Shown here piece after piece: positions 40,904 to 56,259 of a stretch of DNA of 64,000 nucleotides. The notes below the pieces were generated by a model that saw only the letters and a list, made by a program, of their open reading frames with translations, did no database searches and was not told where the DNA came from. Numbering within the stretch: the first letter of the stretch is position 1; each line of letters begins with the position of its first letter. Position numbers and translations under genes: made by a program. The DNA is from a virus, in IMG/VR virus record IMGVR_UViG_3300023202_000163, positions 1 through 64,000 of that record. One strand, given 5' to 3'.

Positions 40904-41239
40904 AGGTTTTTAGTTTATTATTTCGGTCCGCCCCCCGATTACGGGGGCTCATACGGTCTCTATAGCGATGGGGACACTACCATATCTTGCCCAATGGCGC
41001 AAGAAGTGTACAGCCCTATGAACGGCAAGCCCATGAAATACGTGGGACCTACTTCTGTTGAGGACGTTAAAAAAGCCTTATCTGGCTCTAAATTTTCGAA
41101 ATTGTTACATTCTTGCCCAGAATGCTCCCATTCCTATGTTACTTCATCTGACTATGTTAAGGCACTTTCTTGCCCTGCTTGCGGCACAGCAAACGAGTAC
41201 GGATCCGCCTTAATGAGGGGGAGAAAAAGCAGAGCATAG
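40904..41239 (+). CDS. Zinc-ribbon protein, possible 3' part of a split gene
   Basis: The frame is open from 40904 to the stop at 41237-41239; the first ATG is at 40994 (81 residues) but has no Shine-Dalgarno. Before that ATG the frame reads GPPPDYGGSYGLYSDGDTTI, which looks like real protein. The C-terminal part has CPECSHSYVTSSDYVKALSC followed by PAC, a four-cysteine zinc ribbon, and a basic end (RGRKSRA). No start codon is seen between 40904 and 40994. Expression would therefore need initiation at a weak site, or bypass from the ORF ending at 40875. Function unknown. Confidence 0.5.
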   Translation, partial: RFLVYYFGPPPDYGGSYGLYSDGDTTISCPMAQEVYSPMNGKPMKYVGPTSVEDVKKALSGSKFSKLLHSCPECSHSYVTSSDYVKALSCPACGTANEYGSALMRGRKSRA

Positions 41240-41281
41240 CAAAAGTATTTTAGCTATTATATTTACTTAGCAGTCTAACCC

Positions 41282-41378
41282 ACCTGCAAAGTTTCAGGCT
41301 CAGGTGTGGGTCCATAAAAGTCTTATTGTGCCTGAAAGGCAAAGTTTAAAAAGTATTATATTACAGTAATAATTACTG
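41282..41378 (+). promoter_or_regulatory. Inverted repeats upstream of scaffold-type gene
   Basis: The 185-base gap before 41425 holds CACCTG/CAGGTG as a hairpin with 14-base loop, and the 15-base palindrome CAGTAATAATTACTG (41364-41378). The surrounding sequence is AT-rich. A regulator site or leader structure for the highly expressed capsid operon is possible. No clear -35/-10 pair is seen. Confidence 0.3.
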
Positions 41379-41424
41379 TGCAATCCTGAGCCCATAGAAA
41401 TAGTTCAATAAGGACAAAAAAACA

Positions 41425-43719
41425 ATGGATCTAAACAAAGTACGAAAAGCTCTAGGACATGATGTTAAAGCAGGGACCCCCGGAGAACTTGACCCCGCTG
41501 TCGGGCCCGGTGGCGGAACCCATAACACCGATATAGAAATTGCCGACGATGTGGTGAAACTAGTAGACACTAATTCCCCCGACACGAAAGACCTTGAGAC
41601 TCGTGCATACGAAGGAGGAACCGAAGAAGACGGAACTCTTCCTCCTTATGACGGAGAATCTAGTGTTGATGGAATTCCCACTATCCCGGACACACTAGCG
41701 GCTGCCGAAGGTAGCGACGCTGGGGACAAACAAAAAAATAAAGGTGGCGGTGGTCCTTCAGTACAACTGCCCGATACATTGGAGGATGAAGTGGCCGTGG
41801 ATCCTAAAGACCCTCACGCATCTGCCGCAGTTGCACTAACAACTGACGACGTTTCAGATCTTAGAAAAATTATGGCAGAGCCTACTTCTGAGAATATCAA
41901 GAGGGCTGTAGCGGCTCTACAGTGGTTAGACAGAAATCCTCGCCACGCCAAGCGTTCCACAGTGCAGGCCGGCATCGACAATTGGCAGCCTACTTTAGCA
42001 CAGGCTAATGAGACCCAGGCTCGCTATGGTTTCGAATATTTACATACAGAAGCTGCTGCGGAAAAGGGTAATTCTGAAAAAACTAAAAAAGTAATGTCTT
42101 GGCTGAAGAAATATCTAACATCCAAAAAGATTTCTATAGCCCGAGAATTTCTCTCTTCCGAAGAGGCTAAAACCAACAAAGAACTAGCACGACAGATAAG
42201 AGCATGGCTTGTAGAGGCTGTGGATCAGGTTACTGAAAATAAAGAAGATGTAGGACTGGAAGACATCACTCTGTACGGGCCTCAAAATGGAAGCTCTGCT
42301 CATCTACCAGGAAAGGAAGATGGTGGTTTTACAGAGCCTAAAGTTGTGTCTGTTGAGGACGTACCGTTTAAAGACCCCGCCCGACACCCCGCAGAAGCAG
42401 GAGCAGAGGTAGACGAGCAAACAGGTTCTCCTTCCCAGGATCCTGAGGCTGTTGATTCTGACTCTTTCAAAGCAAAAAATCACGATCGAGCCAAAGAAAC
42501 TCATACACCGACTGCTGGCAAGAAAGCCCATGCTATGGGTATGGGTATGGACATGGGGCATGCTATGCCGGAAGAAGTAACAGAACCTCCTGTTCCTGGC
42601 ATGCCCGGACCGATGGGTGCTCCCGAAGAGGCTCCGCTTCCTCAGATGCCGGGCATGGATCCTGGTATGGACCATGGTTTAGGACTAGAGCCACAAGAAG
42701 GCCTACCCCCAGTCCTTCCTGAAGAAGGCGACCCTGCTGCGGCTATGGGCCCAATGGGTGGTCACGGCGGAGGTGCTCCTATGGCTCCGGCCGCTGGACC
42801 GGACGCAGATCACAATATGGGAGATATGGGCCAATCCCTAGAGGAATGGCTACAGGAGGAGCTTATGGAACCCGGTCACCAGGACCCTGCTGAGTCCGCT
42901 CATGTAGAAATGCTTTCTAACTTTGATGAAATTGGCCCTGTTACTTCTGATGATGTTGTAATGGCCCTTTACGGTGAGGATCAGGAGAATCCACACTGGA
43001 ATATCGACATCAAGGGAAGACCAGTGGCTCGCGTTGAGCTGTCAGATCAGCCCAAGCCTGAGGAAGTAAGAAGTACATTCCTAAGTGCTCCTTACGCTGA
43101 GAATATCGCCCAAGCCATGGCAAAGGTAGGTGTTTCTGAGGTTCTTGAAGCTATCAATGCTAAGCCCTATGCTGCTAAAGTAGAAGTAGGTGCCTTGGCG
43201 GATAAAATCCGAGCTAAGGTGGCTGCGGAACACGAAGCTAAGTACGCAAAAGCAGTAGGGGAACTTAGAGAAAGATTCTTGACTGCTGCTAAAATTGCCC
43301 TATCTGGTTATAACTCTAATTTCTTCAGAGGTGAAGATCATCAACTCAAAGCTGCTCTTTGGAGCGAGCTGAAGAGACTCGGTGTTCGTGATGCTGCTGG
43401 AGTTATAGAAGCTTCTTTTGAGGAAGGAGCAGTACCGTTCTTTGAGGCGGTACTCTCCAAGGCTGAAGAACTGATGGATCTGCCTACGGAGGCTCGCGAA
43501 GCCATTGCTAGAGCTATCCCTCAGAGTAATGCCCTTGTGGCGGCAAGTGCCGACTCCGGGGAAGAATTGCCCGAGCACGAGACTCTCGCCTCTGTTCTGG
43601 AATCGGGGAATGTACCTTTTACAGCTCCTAGAGCTGACAATCAGGTAATTTCTTCTCGATCCGAGTTCCGAGACGGTCTACGAGCCCGGGTTCGTCTATC
43701 AACGTATCGGTCTAGCTAA
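41425..43719 (+). CDS. Probable scaffold or prohead core protein
   Basis: A 764-residue acidic protein just before the capsid genes. Residues 1-130 are Gly, Asp and Pro rich. Around 130-275 is a helical region (SDLRKIMAEPTSENIKRAVAA). Residues about 365-475 are a low-complexity Met/Gly/His/Pro segment (AMGMGMDMGHAMPEE). The last 300 residues are helical with coiled-coil character (ADKIRAKVAAEHEAKYAKAV). Codon use is more GC-rich than in neighbouring genes, as in the capsid gene, suggesting high expression. Order protease, this gene, capsid supports a scaffold role; a decoration protein is the alternative. No sequence family is recognised. Confidence 0.5.
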   Translation: MDLNKVRKALGHDVKAGTPGELDPAVGPGGGTHNTDIEIADDVVKLVDTNSPDTKDLETRAYEGGTEEDGTLPPYDGESSVDGIPTIPDTLAAAEGSDAGDKQKNKGGGGPSVQLPDTLEDEVAVDPKDPHASAAVALTTDDVSDLRKIMAEPTSENIKRAVAALQWLDRNPRHAKRSTVQAGIDNWQPTLAQANETQARYGFEYLHTEAAAEKGNSEKTKKVMSWLKKYLTSKKISIAREFLSSEEAKTNKELARQIRAWLVEAVDQVTENKEDVGLEDITLYGPQNGSSAHLPGKEDGGFTEPKVVSVEDVPFKDPARHPAEAGAEVDEQTGSPSQDPEAVDSDSFKAKNHDRAKETHTPTAGKKAHAMGMGMDMGHAMPEEVTEPPVPGMPGPMGAPEEAPLPQMPGMDPGMDHGLGLEPQEGLPPVLPEEGDPAAAMGPMGGHGGGAPMAPAAGPDADHNMGDMGQSLEEWLQEELMEPGHQDPAESAHVEMLSNFDEIGPVTSDDVVMALYGEDQENPHWNIDIKGRPVARVELSDQPKPEEVRSTFLSAPYAENIAQAMAKVGVSEVLEAINAKPYAAKVEVGALADKIRAKVAAEHEAKYAKAVGELRERFLTAAKIALSGYNSNFFRGEDHQLKAALWSELKRLGVRDAAGVIEASFEEGAVPFFEAVLSKAEELMDLPTEAREAIARAIPQSNALVAASADSGEELPEHETLASVLESGNVPFTAPRADNQVISSRSEFRDGLRARVRLSTYRSS

Positions 43720-43775
43720 TTATACTTATAGTTATAATTAAAAGTTAGCCACAAGAAAAGGAAAAGGAATACAAT

Positions 43776-44495
43776 ATGTCCTACGATCTTAAACGAAGTC
43801 ATTTCTCTATAATTCTAGAGAAAGAAGTTCTTCCTGGTGAGGTTCTTACCGAGGAAGGTGTCCTATTAACTGCTTCTCTAGACCCTGCTACAGGCACTGA
43901 GAAGGTGGCAGCCACCGCCGGTTTAGCTACTGACGTTGTTGCTGGTTTTGCTATCCGCGATAACGCGGACAATGCTACAACCTCAGAAGTAGAGGAACTG
44001 ACTGTTCCTTCTGCTCCGAATCCTCTTGTCGTGCAGCTTAGCAACAATAACCTTGTTGCTACCCAGGTTAGAGTAGTTGCTGAAACCACAGGCGCTTTGA
44101 CTGAGGGTAACCCTGCTAACGCAGGTGAGTTCTCCGCTAACGATGCTACTGGTGTCCTAACCTTCAATGCTGCTGAAGCTGGTCAGGCTATTACGGTAAC
44201 TTACCGCTATAACCTAACTGTAGCAGAAGCAAGACTGAAGTTCTTCCAGAGAAACATCAACAACGAGGCAAGCGCTCTGTTTGGTCAGGTAGGCGTTGGC
44301 CATGGTCACGGTGAAATCTTCACAGACCAGTTTGATGCTTCTGTGGATTGGGCAAGTGCTGCTACTATTAACTCTGGAGCAGGTGGTCAGGTAACATCTG
44401 GTGGAACAGGCGTGGAACTAGACGCTCGTGTTATCAGTGTGCCTAATGTTAACAACCCACTCTTGGGTATCGCATTCGATCTTGGTGGGAACTAA
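43776..44495 (+). CDS. Probable capsid decoration or head fibre protein
   Basis: A 239-residue protein with a start after AAGGAAAAGGAA. It has a beta-rich, Ala, Val and Thr dominated composition (LVVQLSNNNLVATQVRVVAE, TGVLTFNAAEAGQAITVTYR), typical of small capsid decoration proteins. VGVGHGHGEIF near residue 172 is a distinct Gly/His turn. Codon use resembles that of the capsid gene. It is followed by a hairpin and then the capsid gene. Its N-terminus (SIILEKEVLPGEVLTEEGVL) is like the D-type head decoration proteins, but this is tentative. Confidence 0.55.
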   Translation: MSYDLKRSHFSIILEKEVLPGEVLTEEGVLLTASLDPATGTEKVAATAGLATDVVAGFAIRDNADNATTSEVEELTVPSAPNPLVVQLSNNNLVATQVRVVAETTGALTEGNPANAGEFSANDATGVLTFNAAEAGQAITVTYRYNLTVAEARLKFFQRNINNEASALFGQVGVGHGHGEIFTDQFDASVDWASAATINSGAGGQVTSGGTGVELDARVISVPNVNNPLLGIAFDLGGN

Positions 44496-44514
44496 CACCA
44501 ATATTGAGTAACAT

Positions 44515-44545
44515 TACCCCAGGGGTAGGAAACTACCCCTGGGTA
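44515..44545 (+). terminator. Hairpin with GAAA loop after decoration gene
   Basis: CCAGGGGTAG pairs with CTACCCCTGG around GAAA (44529-44532), 11 base pairs. It begins about 20 bases after the stop of the gene at 43776. The downstream tract TATTTAAAAA is a poor T-run, so it may be a weak terminator or an RNA-stabilising hairpin. It has the same TAG-GAAA-CTA top as the hairpin after the capsid gene. Confidence 0.55.
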
Positions 44546-44674
44546 TTTAAAAACCTAGGGAGAGCAACTAGGCTGACTTATCAAGGATTATCTCGTAGCG
44601 TGACAAGTTACGAAAACGCTCATGGTGCAAACAGTAATTATTAACTCTTAGCTTTAATAGAGGAGAAAAAACAA

Positions 44675-45811
44675 ATGGCTAAGAATCCTTATTTAGCACG
44701 TCCGGCTTATGTCGGTCGTAATGGGGACGCCCTAACCGACGGCGGCGCTCGGGCTGGTCGGCGTAATCCGCGTTCCGGCACCATGATTCAGTCTTCTACT
44801 GAGTCACTAGTTGCAGGTAACGGTGAATTAAATGCCGGCTCTAAGCGTGAGCTTATGCAGGCAATTGCGTCTCTACAGAACATGGTACAGGCTGGCGATG
44901 TACGCAGAGCCACCCCACAGGAGCAGTACGGTGATATCGTACAGGCTCGTAGAGAACTTGTAGAAGCAGCTTACGCTGATAAAAACGGCGAGGGTTGGCA
45001 AGTTCTAGGTGAAGTAATCGGTGAAGAAATCTGGGAAACCTTAGGACGTGAAGGTTTCGCTCGGAAGACCCTTCTTATCAAGCCTCTGGGCAAAGGTGAG
45101 ACTGGTCGTCTGCGCGTTCGACGTAAGGATGTTATCTCGTTCTTCGTAACGAGTGACCCTAACGTGATTGCGTCTCAGGTTCGCCAGTTCTACATCTACC
45201 CACCCGAGTTCTATCTGATTGCGCACATCACGCTTGAGGACAAAGAAATCGAGCAGGCTTCCGGAGACCTTCTGGACGACAAGTACCAGGACGGACTTGA
45301 GCAGATCATGGTTCGTGAGGACAACGTATGGCGTAATCTAATTAACGCTGCTGCGGGTGCTTCTAACGACTTGTTCCTGTTCAACACCTTTACACCGACT
45401 GTGTTCTCTACCATGAGAACGCAGATTGCTCGGTGGGGTATTCCGGTAACCGGTGCAATCATTGCATTCGATCTCTGGGACGACATCATTGCTGACACCG
45501 AGTTCAGCACTTGGTTCGACCCGGTATCCAAGCACGAGCTTGTTCTTGAAGGCTCTCTTGGTAACATCCTTGGTGTTAACCTCATCACGGACGCTTTCCG
45601 ACACGATACCTTGCAGGTTCTACAGCCCGGCGAAGTTTACTTCGTAGGTGCTCCGCAGACCCTTGGTGGTATCACTCAGCGGAAAGAGCTAGCTACCGAG
45701 TCCATCAACAAGTACAATCAGGGTAAACCTGAGCGTGGTTGGTTCATGGAAACCATCGAGGGCATGTCAATTGTGAACTCAAGAGCTGTCACAAGGGGCA
45801 ATAGAGTCTAA
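44675..45811 (+). CDS. Major capsid protein (HK97-type fold likely)
   Basis: The 378-residue protein follows a strong RBS (AGAGGAGA). N-terminal 60 residues are basic and Gly/Ser rich. A helical segment (GELNAGSKRELMQAIASLQN) leads into the core: EEIWETLGREGFARKTLLIK, DKEIEQASGDLLDDKYQDGL, and a P-domain-like strand set with GNILGVNLITDAFRHDTLQV. Codon use is strongly biased to GC-ending codons compared with the AT-rich neighbours, as expected of the most abundant virion protein. It is flanked on both sides by related hairpins. Position after protease and scaffold supports the call. Confidence 0.8.
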   Translation: MAKNPYLARPAYVGRNGDALTDGGARAGRRNPRSGTMIQSSTESLVAGNGELNAGSKRELMQAIASLQNMVQAGDVRRATPQEQYGDIVQARRELVEAAYADKNGEGWQVLGEVIGEEIWETLGREGFARKTLLIKPLGKGETGRLRVRRKDVISFFVTSDPNVIASQVRQFYIYPPEFYLIAHITLEDKEIEQASGDLLDDKYQDGLEQIMVREDNVWRNLINAAAGASNDLFLFNTFTPTVFSTMRTQIARWGIPVTGAIIAFDLWDDIIADTEFSTWFDPVSKHELVLEGSLGNILGVNLITDAFRHDTLQVLQPGEVYFVGAPQTLGGITQRKELATESINKYNQGKPERGWFMETIEGMSIVNSRAVTRGNRV

Positions 45812-45901
45812 GCAATTTCAATGACTTAAAGCTATATTTGCTTATTATGGTAAAAATAGTTACGAGTTTAGTTGCACATAGACAAATAAAGACCTAAGTG
45901 G

Positions 45902-45937
45902 GGCCGGGATAGGAAACTATCCCGGCCTTATCTTTTT
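45902..45937 (+). terminator. Rho-independent terminator after capsid gene
   Basis: GGCCGGGATAG pairs perfectly with CTATCCCGGCC around a GAAA loop (45913-45916), followed by TTATCTTTTT. It is a strong intrinsic terminator that isolates the capsid gene from the HNH gene. Confidence 0.85.
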
Positions 45938-45970
45938 AAGGCGGAAAATAAAGAAATTTGCTTTTAAGGG

Positions 45971-45998
45971 TTGCATCTATCGTAATCTGTGCTATAAT
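45971..45998 (+). promoter_or_regulatory. Sigma70-like promoter for HNH gene
   Basis: TTGCAT (45971-45976), 16-base spacer, TATAAT (45993-45998). The -10 is perfect. It lies 39 bases upstream of the HNH start and after a terminator, so the endonuclease has its own host-type promoter. Confidence 0.65.
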
Positions 45999-46037
45999 AT
46001 CTTAGAAATATTGTTAATTTTGACTTAGGAGTTATAT

Positions 46038-47138
46038 ATGGCTAAAGCAGATCGTGGACATGCTGATAAATTCAAAGAAATTGATGGAGAATTAAATAAA
46101 ATATGCCCTACTTGTGAAAGTAGAAATAGAGATCCATGGCATCCTCTTACAGGAGCTTATTATGGGGTGAGGAAACACGCATCAACTGGTTTTCAATCCA
46201 GATGTAAAAAATGTTTCTACGAAGATCGGAAAGTTAAAAGATCTACCCAATCCGTGAGTCAGCTAGAAAAGCCTCTAAAGAAAACCTGTAAGAACTGTCC
46301 TAAATGTAAGCAATGGAAACCCCATGCCGAGTTTTATAAAAACAAAAATAAAGCAGATGATCTATCTTCTGAGTGTAAAGAATGCAATAAAAAAGCTGTT
46401 GCTGCTAACACCAAAAAGAAGAGACAAGCCAAAATATTAGAGCTTTCTAAACAATCCCCTAAGACCACAAAGTTTTGTCCTGATTGCGGCGAAGAAAGAC
46501 CGTTTTCGGAATTCGGAAAACGTTCAGACAGAAAAGACGGATTTAAGCCCTATTGTAAGAAACACACGAACGAGAGACAAAAACAATATTATCACGAAAA
46601 CCCAGAATTTGCTGATAAAAATAGAGCTGCTTCTCGAAAATGGGCTAAGGACAATCCAGAAAAGCACAACGCTAAAACTAAACGGTGGTACCACGAGAAC
46701 GAAGATAATATCGCTAAGAGAAACAAAATATCTCTTGAATGGCACTCTCAAAACAAAGAAAGAGTTAGAACTAGGCAGAGAGTATACGAAAAAGAAAGAT
46801 ACAATTCAGACCCTAACTACAAACTTAGAAAGCTCCTGCGCAGTCGAATTTATAACATTTTTCGGTCCGCAGCTAGAACAGGCGACAAAGCAGGCTCTCA
46901 CGTAAAAGATCTAGGATGTTCTATCGAGGAGCTTATTTCTTACATAGAAGCCAAATTTGCCCCTGGAATGTCTTGGGACAATCATGGAACTGTCTGGGAA
47001 TTGGATCACATTGAGCCGTTGGCTTCGTTTGATCTAACAGACAGAGACCAATTTTTGGAGGCATGCTGCTACACTAATTTGCAGCCTCTTACTATCGAAG
47101 AGCATTTAGAAAAAACCAGTAAAGAAGTTGGCAGATAA
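46038..47138 (+). CDS. HNH endonuclease with repeated zinc ribbons
   Basis: The 366-residue protein starts with three cysteine pairs in repeated modules: ICPTCES..CKKC, NCPKCKQWKPHAEFYKNK..CKEC and FCPDCGEERPFSEFGKR..C, each a CxxC..CxxC-type knuckle. The middle is highly charged. The C-terminal part has WELDHIEPLASFDLTDRDQF and EACCYTNLQPLT, the HNH signature with His and Asn residues. It is a free-standing homing-type endonuclease placed directly after the capsid terminator, with its own promoter. AT-rich codon use contrasts with the capsid gene. It probably targets a capsid-region allele. Confidence 0.85.
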   Translation: MAKADRGHADKFKEIDGELNKICPTCESRNRDPWHPLTGAYYGVRKHASTGFQSRCKKCFYEDRKVKRSTQSVSQLEKPLKKTCKNCPKCKQWKPHAEFYKNKNKADDLSSECKECNKKAVAANTKKKRQAKILELSKQSPKTTKFCPDCGEERPFSEFGKRSDRKDGFKPYCKKHTNERQKQYYHENPEFADKNRAASRKWAKDNPEKHNAKTKRWYHENEDNIAKRNKISLEWHSQNKERVRTRQRVYEKERYNSDPNYKLRKLLRSRIYNIFRSAARTGDKAGSHVKDLGCSIEELISYIEAKFAPGMSWDNHGTVWELDHIEPLASFDLTDRDQFLEACCYTNLQPLTIEEHLEKTSKEVGR

Positions 47139-47212
47139 TCTTTAGAATCTCTTATTTCTTATTTAGAAGTTGACCGCAAAAATGAATAAAATAGGGAAAT
47201 AATTATATTAAA

Positions 47213-47365
47213 TCTCTAATCTCTATTAGAGACATGTCGTTAAAAACCTACAACCATTATTTACAAATGGTCACAAATATAAACCCGAATAACCAATATT
47301 TGTGCATTTGTTAGAAATATGGTACAATTAGATATACTAATCTCTTATGTATAGACTAAGAGATT
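47213..47365 (+). promoter_or_regulatory. Cluster of inverted repeats in intergenic region
   Basis: In the 243-base gap between HNH gene and the next gene: TCTCTAAT/ATTAGAGA (47213-47232, loop four); CACAAATAT/ATATTTGTG (47272-47304), whose second arm overlaps the -35 of the promoter at 47300; AATCTCTTA/TAAGAGATT (47339-47365), just before the RBS. All three are perfect. This suggests an operator and a leader hairpin for the gene at 47382. Confidence 0.5.
47300..47328 (+). promoter_or_regulatory. Sigma70-like promoter
   Basis: TTGTGC (47300-47305), 17-base spacer, TACAAT (47323-47328). The transcript would start near 47335, about 47 bases before the ATG at 47382. The -35 is overlapped by an inverted-repeat arm. 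Confidence 0.55.
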
Positions 47366-47381
47366 TGAATAGGAGAAAAAT

Positions 47382-47708
47382 ATGACCCGGGCACGTAGAC
47401 TTCTTACTCTGGCTTACAGAGCCAATCAGAGAGGCGAAACAGAAATTGCTTCAAGAATTGCTACTATGGCATTCGCCCAAGAAGATGCTGCTTCTTTGTT
47501 CGAAGAAATTAACTCCGAAACAGAAATAGCAGACGAGTCAGTCAGTACGGTACGAAAAGCGGAAGCTTTGCTACGAACAGCAGAAGCCTCCACGGATGGA
47601 GATGTTCTTACTGCTGAAGGTAAAAGAAGTATCTTAGCTATTGCAGAAAAAGCACATAAAGCAGGATTTCCTAAAGTTGCGAAATCTTTAGTTCGTGTAG
47701 CCTATTAA
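47382..47708 (+). CDS. Small helical protein with two related halves
   Basis: The 108-residue product begins MTRARRLLTLAYRANQRGET and ends ILAIAEKAHKAGFPKVAKSL followed by VRVAY. The first 27 and last 28 residues are alike (aliphatic-AYRANQRG-EIASRIA versus aliphatic-EKAHKAG-KVAKSLV), so an internal duplication of a helical hairpin is likely. The middle is acidic. It has its own promoter candidate and a structured leader. No family recognised. It sits between the capsid region and the fibre genes and could be a minor virion protein. Confidence 0.6.
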   Translation: MTRARRLLTLAYRANQRGETEIASRIATMAFAQEDAASLFEEINSETEIADESVSTVRKAEALLRTAEASTDGDVLTAEGKRSILAIAEKAHKAGFPKVAKSLVRVAY

Positions 47709-47743
47709 TTTATATTAAAGGAAAGACGAAATAAGAAAAGGCA

Positions 47744-47763
47744 GCCTTATCCTGTTATAAGGT
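47744..47763 (+). terminator. Weak hairpin after small helical gene
   Basis: GCCTTAT pairs with ATAAGGT around CCTGTT, 36 bases after the stop at 47708. It is followed by GCTTTAG, so it is at best a weak terminator before the collagen-like genes. Confidence 0.3.
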
Positions 47764-47793
47764 GCTTTAGAATAAGAGTAAAGGACGATATAA

Positions 47794-48981
<1,188 letters not shown>

Positions 48982-49084
48982 TAGAGTATAAACAGAACCA
49001 ATGCTTATGTTTATTATAGTGAATGCGAGCCCTGCCGCTTGATAGCAGAGGCGCATTAGAATATAACGCTCAATGCGAGACTAG

Positions 49085-54942
<5,858 letters not shown>

Positions 54943-54948
54943 GAGATA

Positions 54949-55854
54949 GTGAGTAATAATCTGATTTATATTCCATCTTCCTTTATTTCTTTGCCGGAAA
55001 ATCAGGTTTCGTTGCTGATAAATGAAGACAGAACTTTAGAGACTTTCACAGGCAGTCAGGGAAACCCCACACCTGGAGAAGGTAAGCACAATTTAAATAC
55101 TGCGGTAGGCGGAGAACAAAACCTTGGTTTTGGTGACGGGTCTACTCTAAGTATGTGGTTAAAATCTACATTTGCGGGCCCTAGCGCCCCAGAAAGATGG
55201 TCATTTACCTTAGAATCCGTTTTTTCCATGATTATCGATAATTCTACTAAGGTTACAGAGATTAATTATGGCTCATTAGTGCGAGATACACAATTTTTCG
55301 CTGATTTTTTTGAAAGCCAAAATTTGAGTAATTATCCTTTCAGTACTAGTGGCGTTTGGTCTCACGTTGTAATACAAACCCCAATTTTTCCAGATAATAA
55401 CATAAGAGTATGGTCTAATGGTACAGAGCTTACGCCGAATTCTATTTCCTTTTTTGGCAATGCTGGAATTTCTTTCGCCCCACGCGCTGTTGTGCTAGGA
55501 AACACCGGACCTTTTGCACCTGGTTTTGGTCCGACCAATCAACCTTTCCGAGGAAATTTAGGGCACATTGCGATGTGGAATGTACAATTAGACCAAACAA
55601 ATATAAATGAAATATTTAACCCTTCGGTTGGAAAACCATTCGATTTAGATTTGAACAGTAATTCTGGTGGTTATAATCAGTCAGCGAACTTAGTCCAATA
55701 TTGGAAGCCCGGAGCCATTAACAATATAAATCAATTTGGGGATTCTTTTAAAACCGGAGGACATAACCTACAGAATGGCTCTGACTTCAATGGATTAACC
55801 GCTTGGACCGTACAGATCCCATTAGTAAATCGTGTAGCTGACGTGCCTGTATAA
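54949..55854 (+). CDS. LamG-like protein, possible fibre tip or adhesin
   Basis: The 301-residue protein has a GTG start after a strong AGGAG. Residues 45-245 resemble a laminin G/concanavalin jelly roll: STLSMWLKSTFAG, GVWSHVVIQTPIFP, IRVWSNGTELTPN and FRGNLGHIAMWNVQLDQT are the usual strand signatures, and NINEIFNPSVG is the typical end. Such domains bind carbohydrate. It lacks a signal peptide and lies between fibre genes, so it is probably a virion component that contacts host glycans. Confidence 0.7.
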   Translation: MSNNLIYIPSSFISLPENQVSLLINEDRTLETFTGSQGNPTPGEGKHNLNTAVGGEQNLGFGDGSTLSMWLKSTFAGPSAPERWSFTLESVFSMIIDNSTKVTEINYGSLVRDTQFFADFFESQNLSNYPFSTSGVWSHVVIQTPIFPDNNIRVWSNGTELTPNSISFFGNAGISFAPRAVVLGNTGPFAPGFGPTNQPFRGNLGHIAMWNVQLDQTNINEIFNPSVGKPFDLDLNSNSGGYNQSANLVQYWKPGAINNINQFGDSFKTGGHNLQNGSDFNGLTAWTVQIPLVNRVADVPV

Positions 55855-55941
55855 TTGCTAATACAAATTAAAGGACTCCGTAGCCCTATAGTATTATTTA
55901 ATATAGGAAGAACAAAATTAAATAAAGAGTTTAATAATTTA

Positions 55942-56259
55942 ATGGAACCAACTAAGCGATACATAGTAGTTGTACTGGAGCCTGTAAAAAAAACCAGGAC
56001 GAGCGAAGTTGTCGGTAATTTAGGGCAAGCTTTAAGAACTGCTGATATTTATCCAACAAGGCCCAGCGTAATATTTAGCGGCCCTACTAAAATGTTGGTA
56101 CACGCAAAAGAAGCTTTGACCATACCTAAACAAAAATGGTTAAACACAAAAACATTTTTAGCACATTGTTACGCTATCGCTGCACTATTTGGGTTTAAGG
56201 TAGAAGTTATACAAAATGCAACAACATGGGACGTAAACAAAGCTAAGGAAATTGTATAA
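55942..56259 (+). CDS. Unknown small protein between fibre genes
   Basis: The 105-residue product starts [20 protein letters not shown]; a longer frame from a TTG at 55855 is possible but its first 29 residues lack an RBS and look non-coding. It has an alpha/beta pattern ([38 protein letters not shown]). No family recognised. The stop overlaps the next ATG by one base (TAATG). A small chaperone for the neighbouring fibres is possible. Confidence 0.55.
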   Translation: MEPTKRYIVVVLEPVKKTRTSEVVGNLGQALRTADIYPTRPSVIFSGPTKMLVHAKEALTIPKQKWLNTKTFLAHCYAIAALFGFKVEVIQNATTWDVNKAKEIV

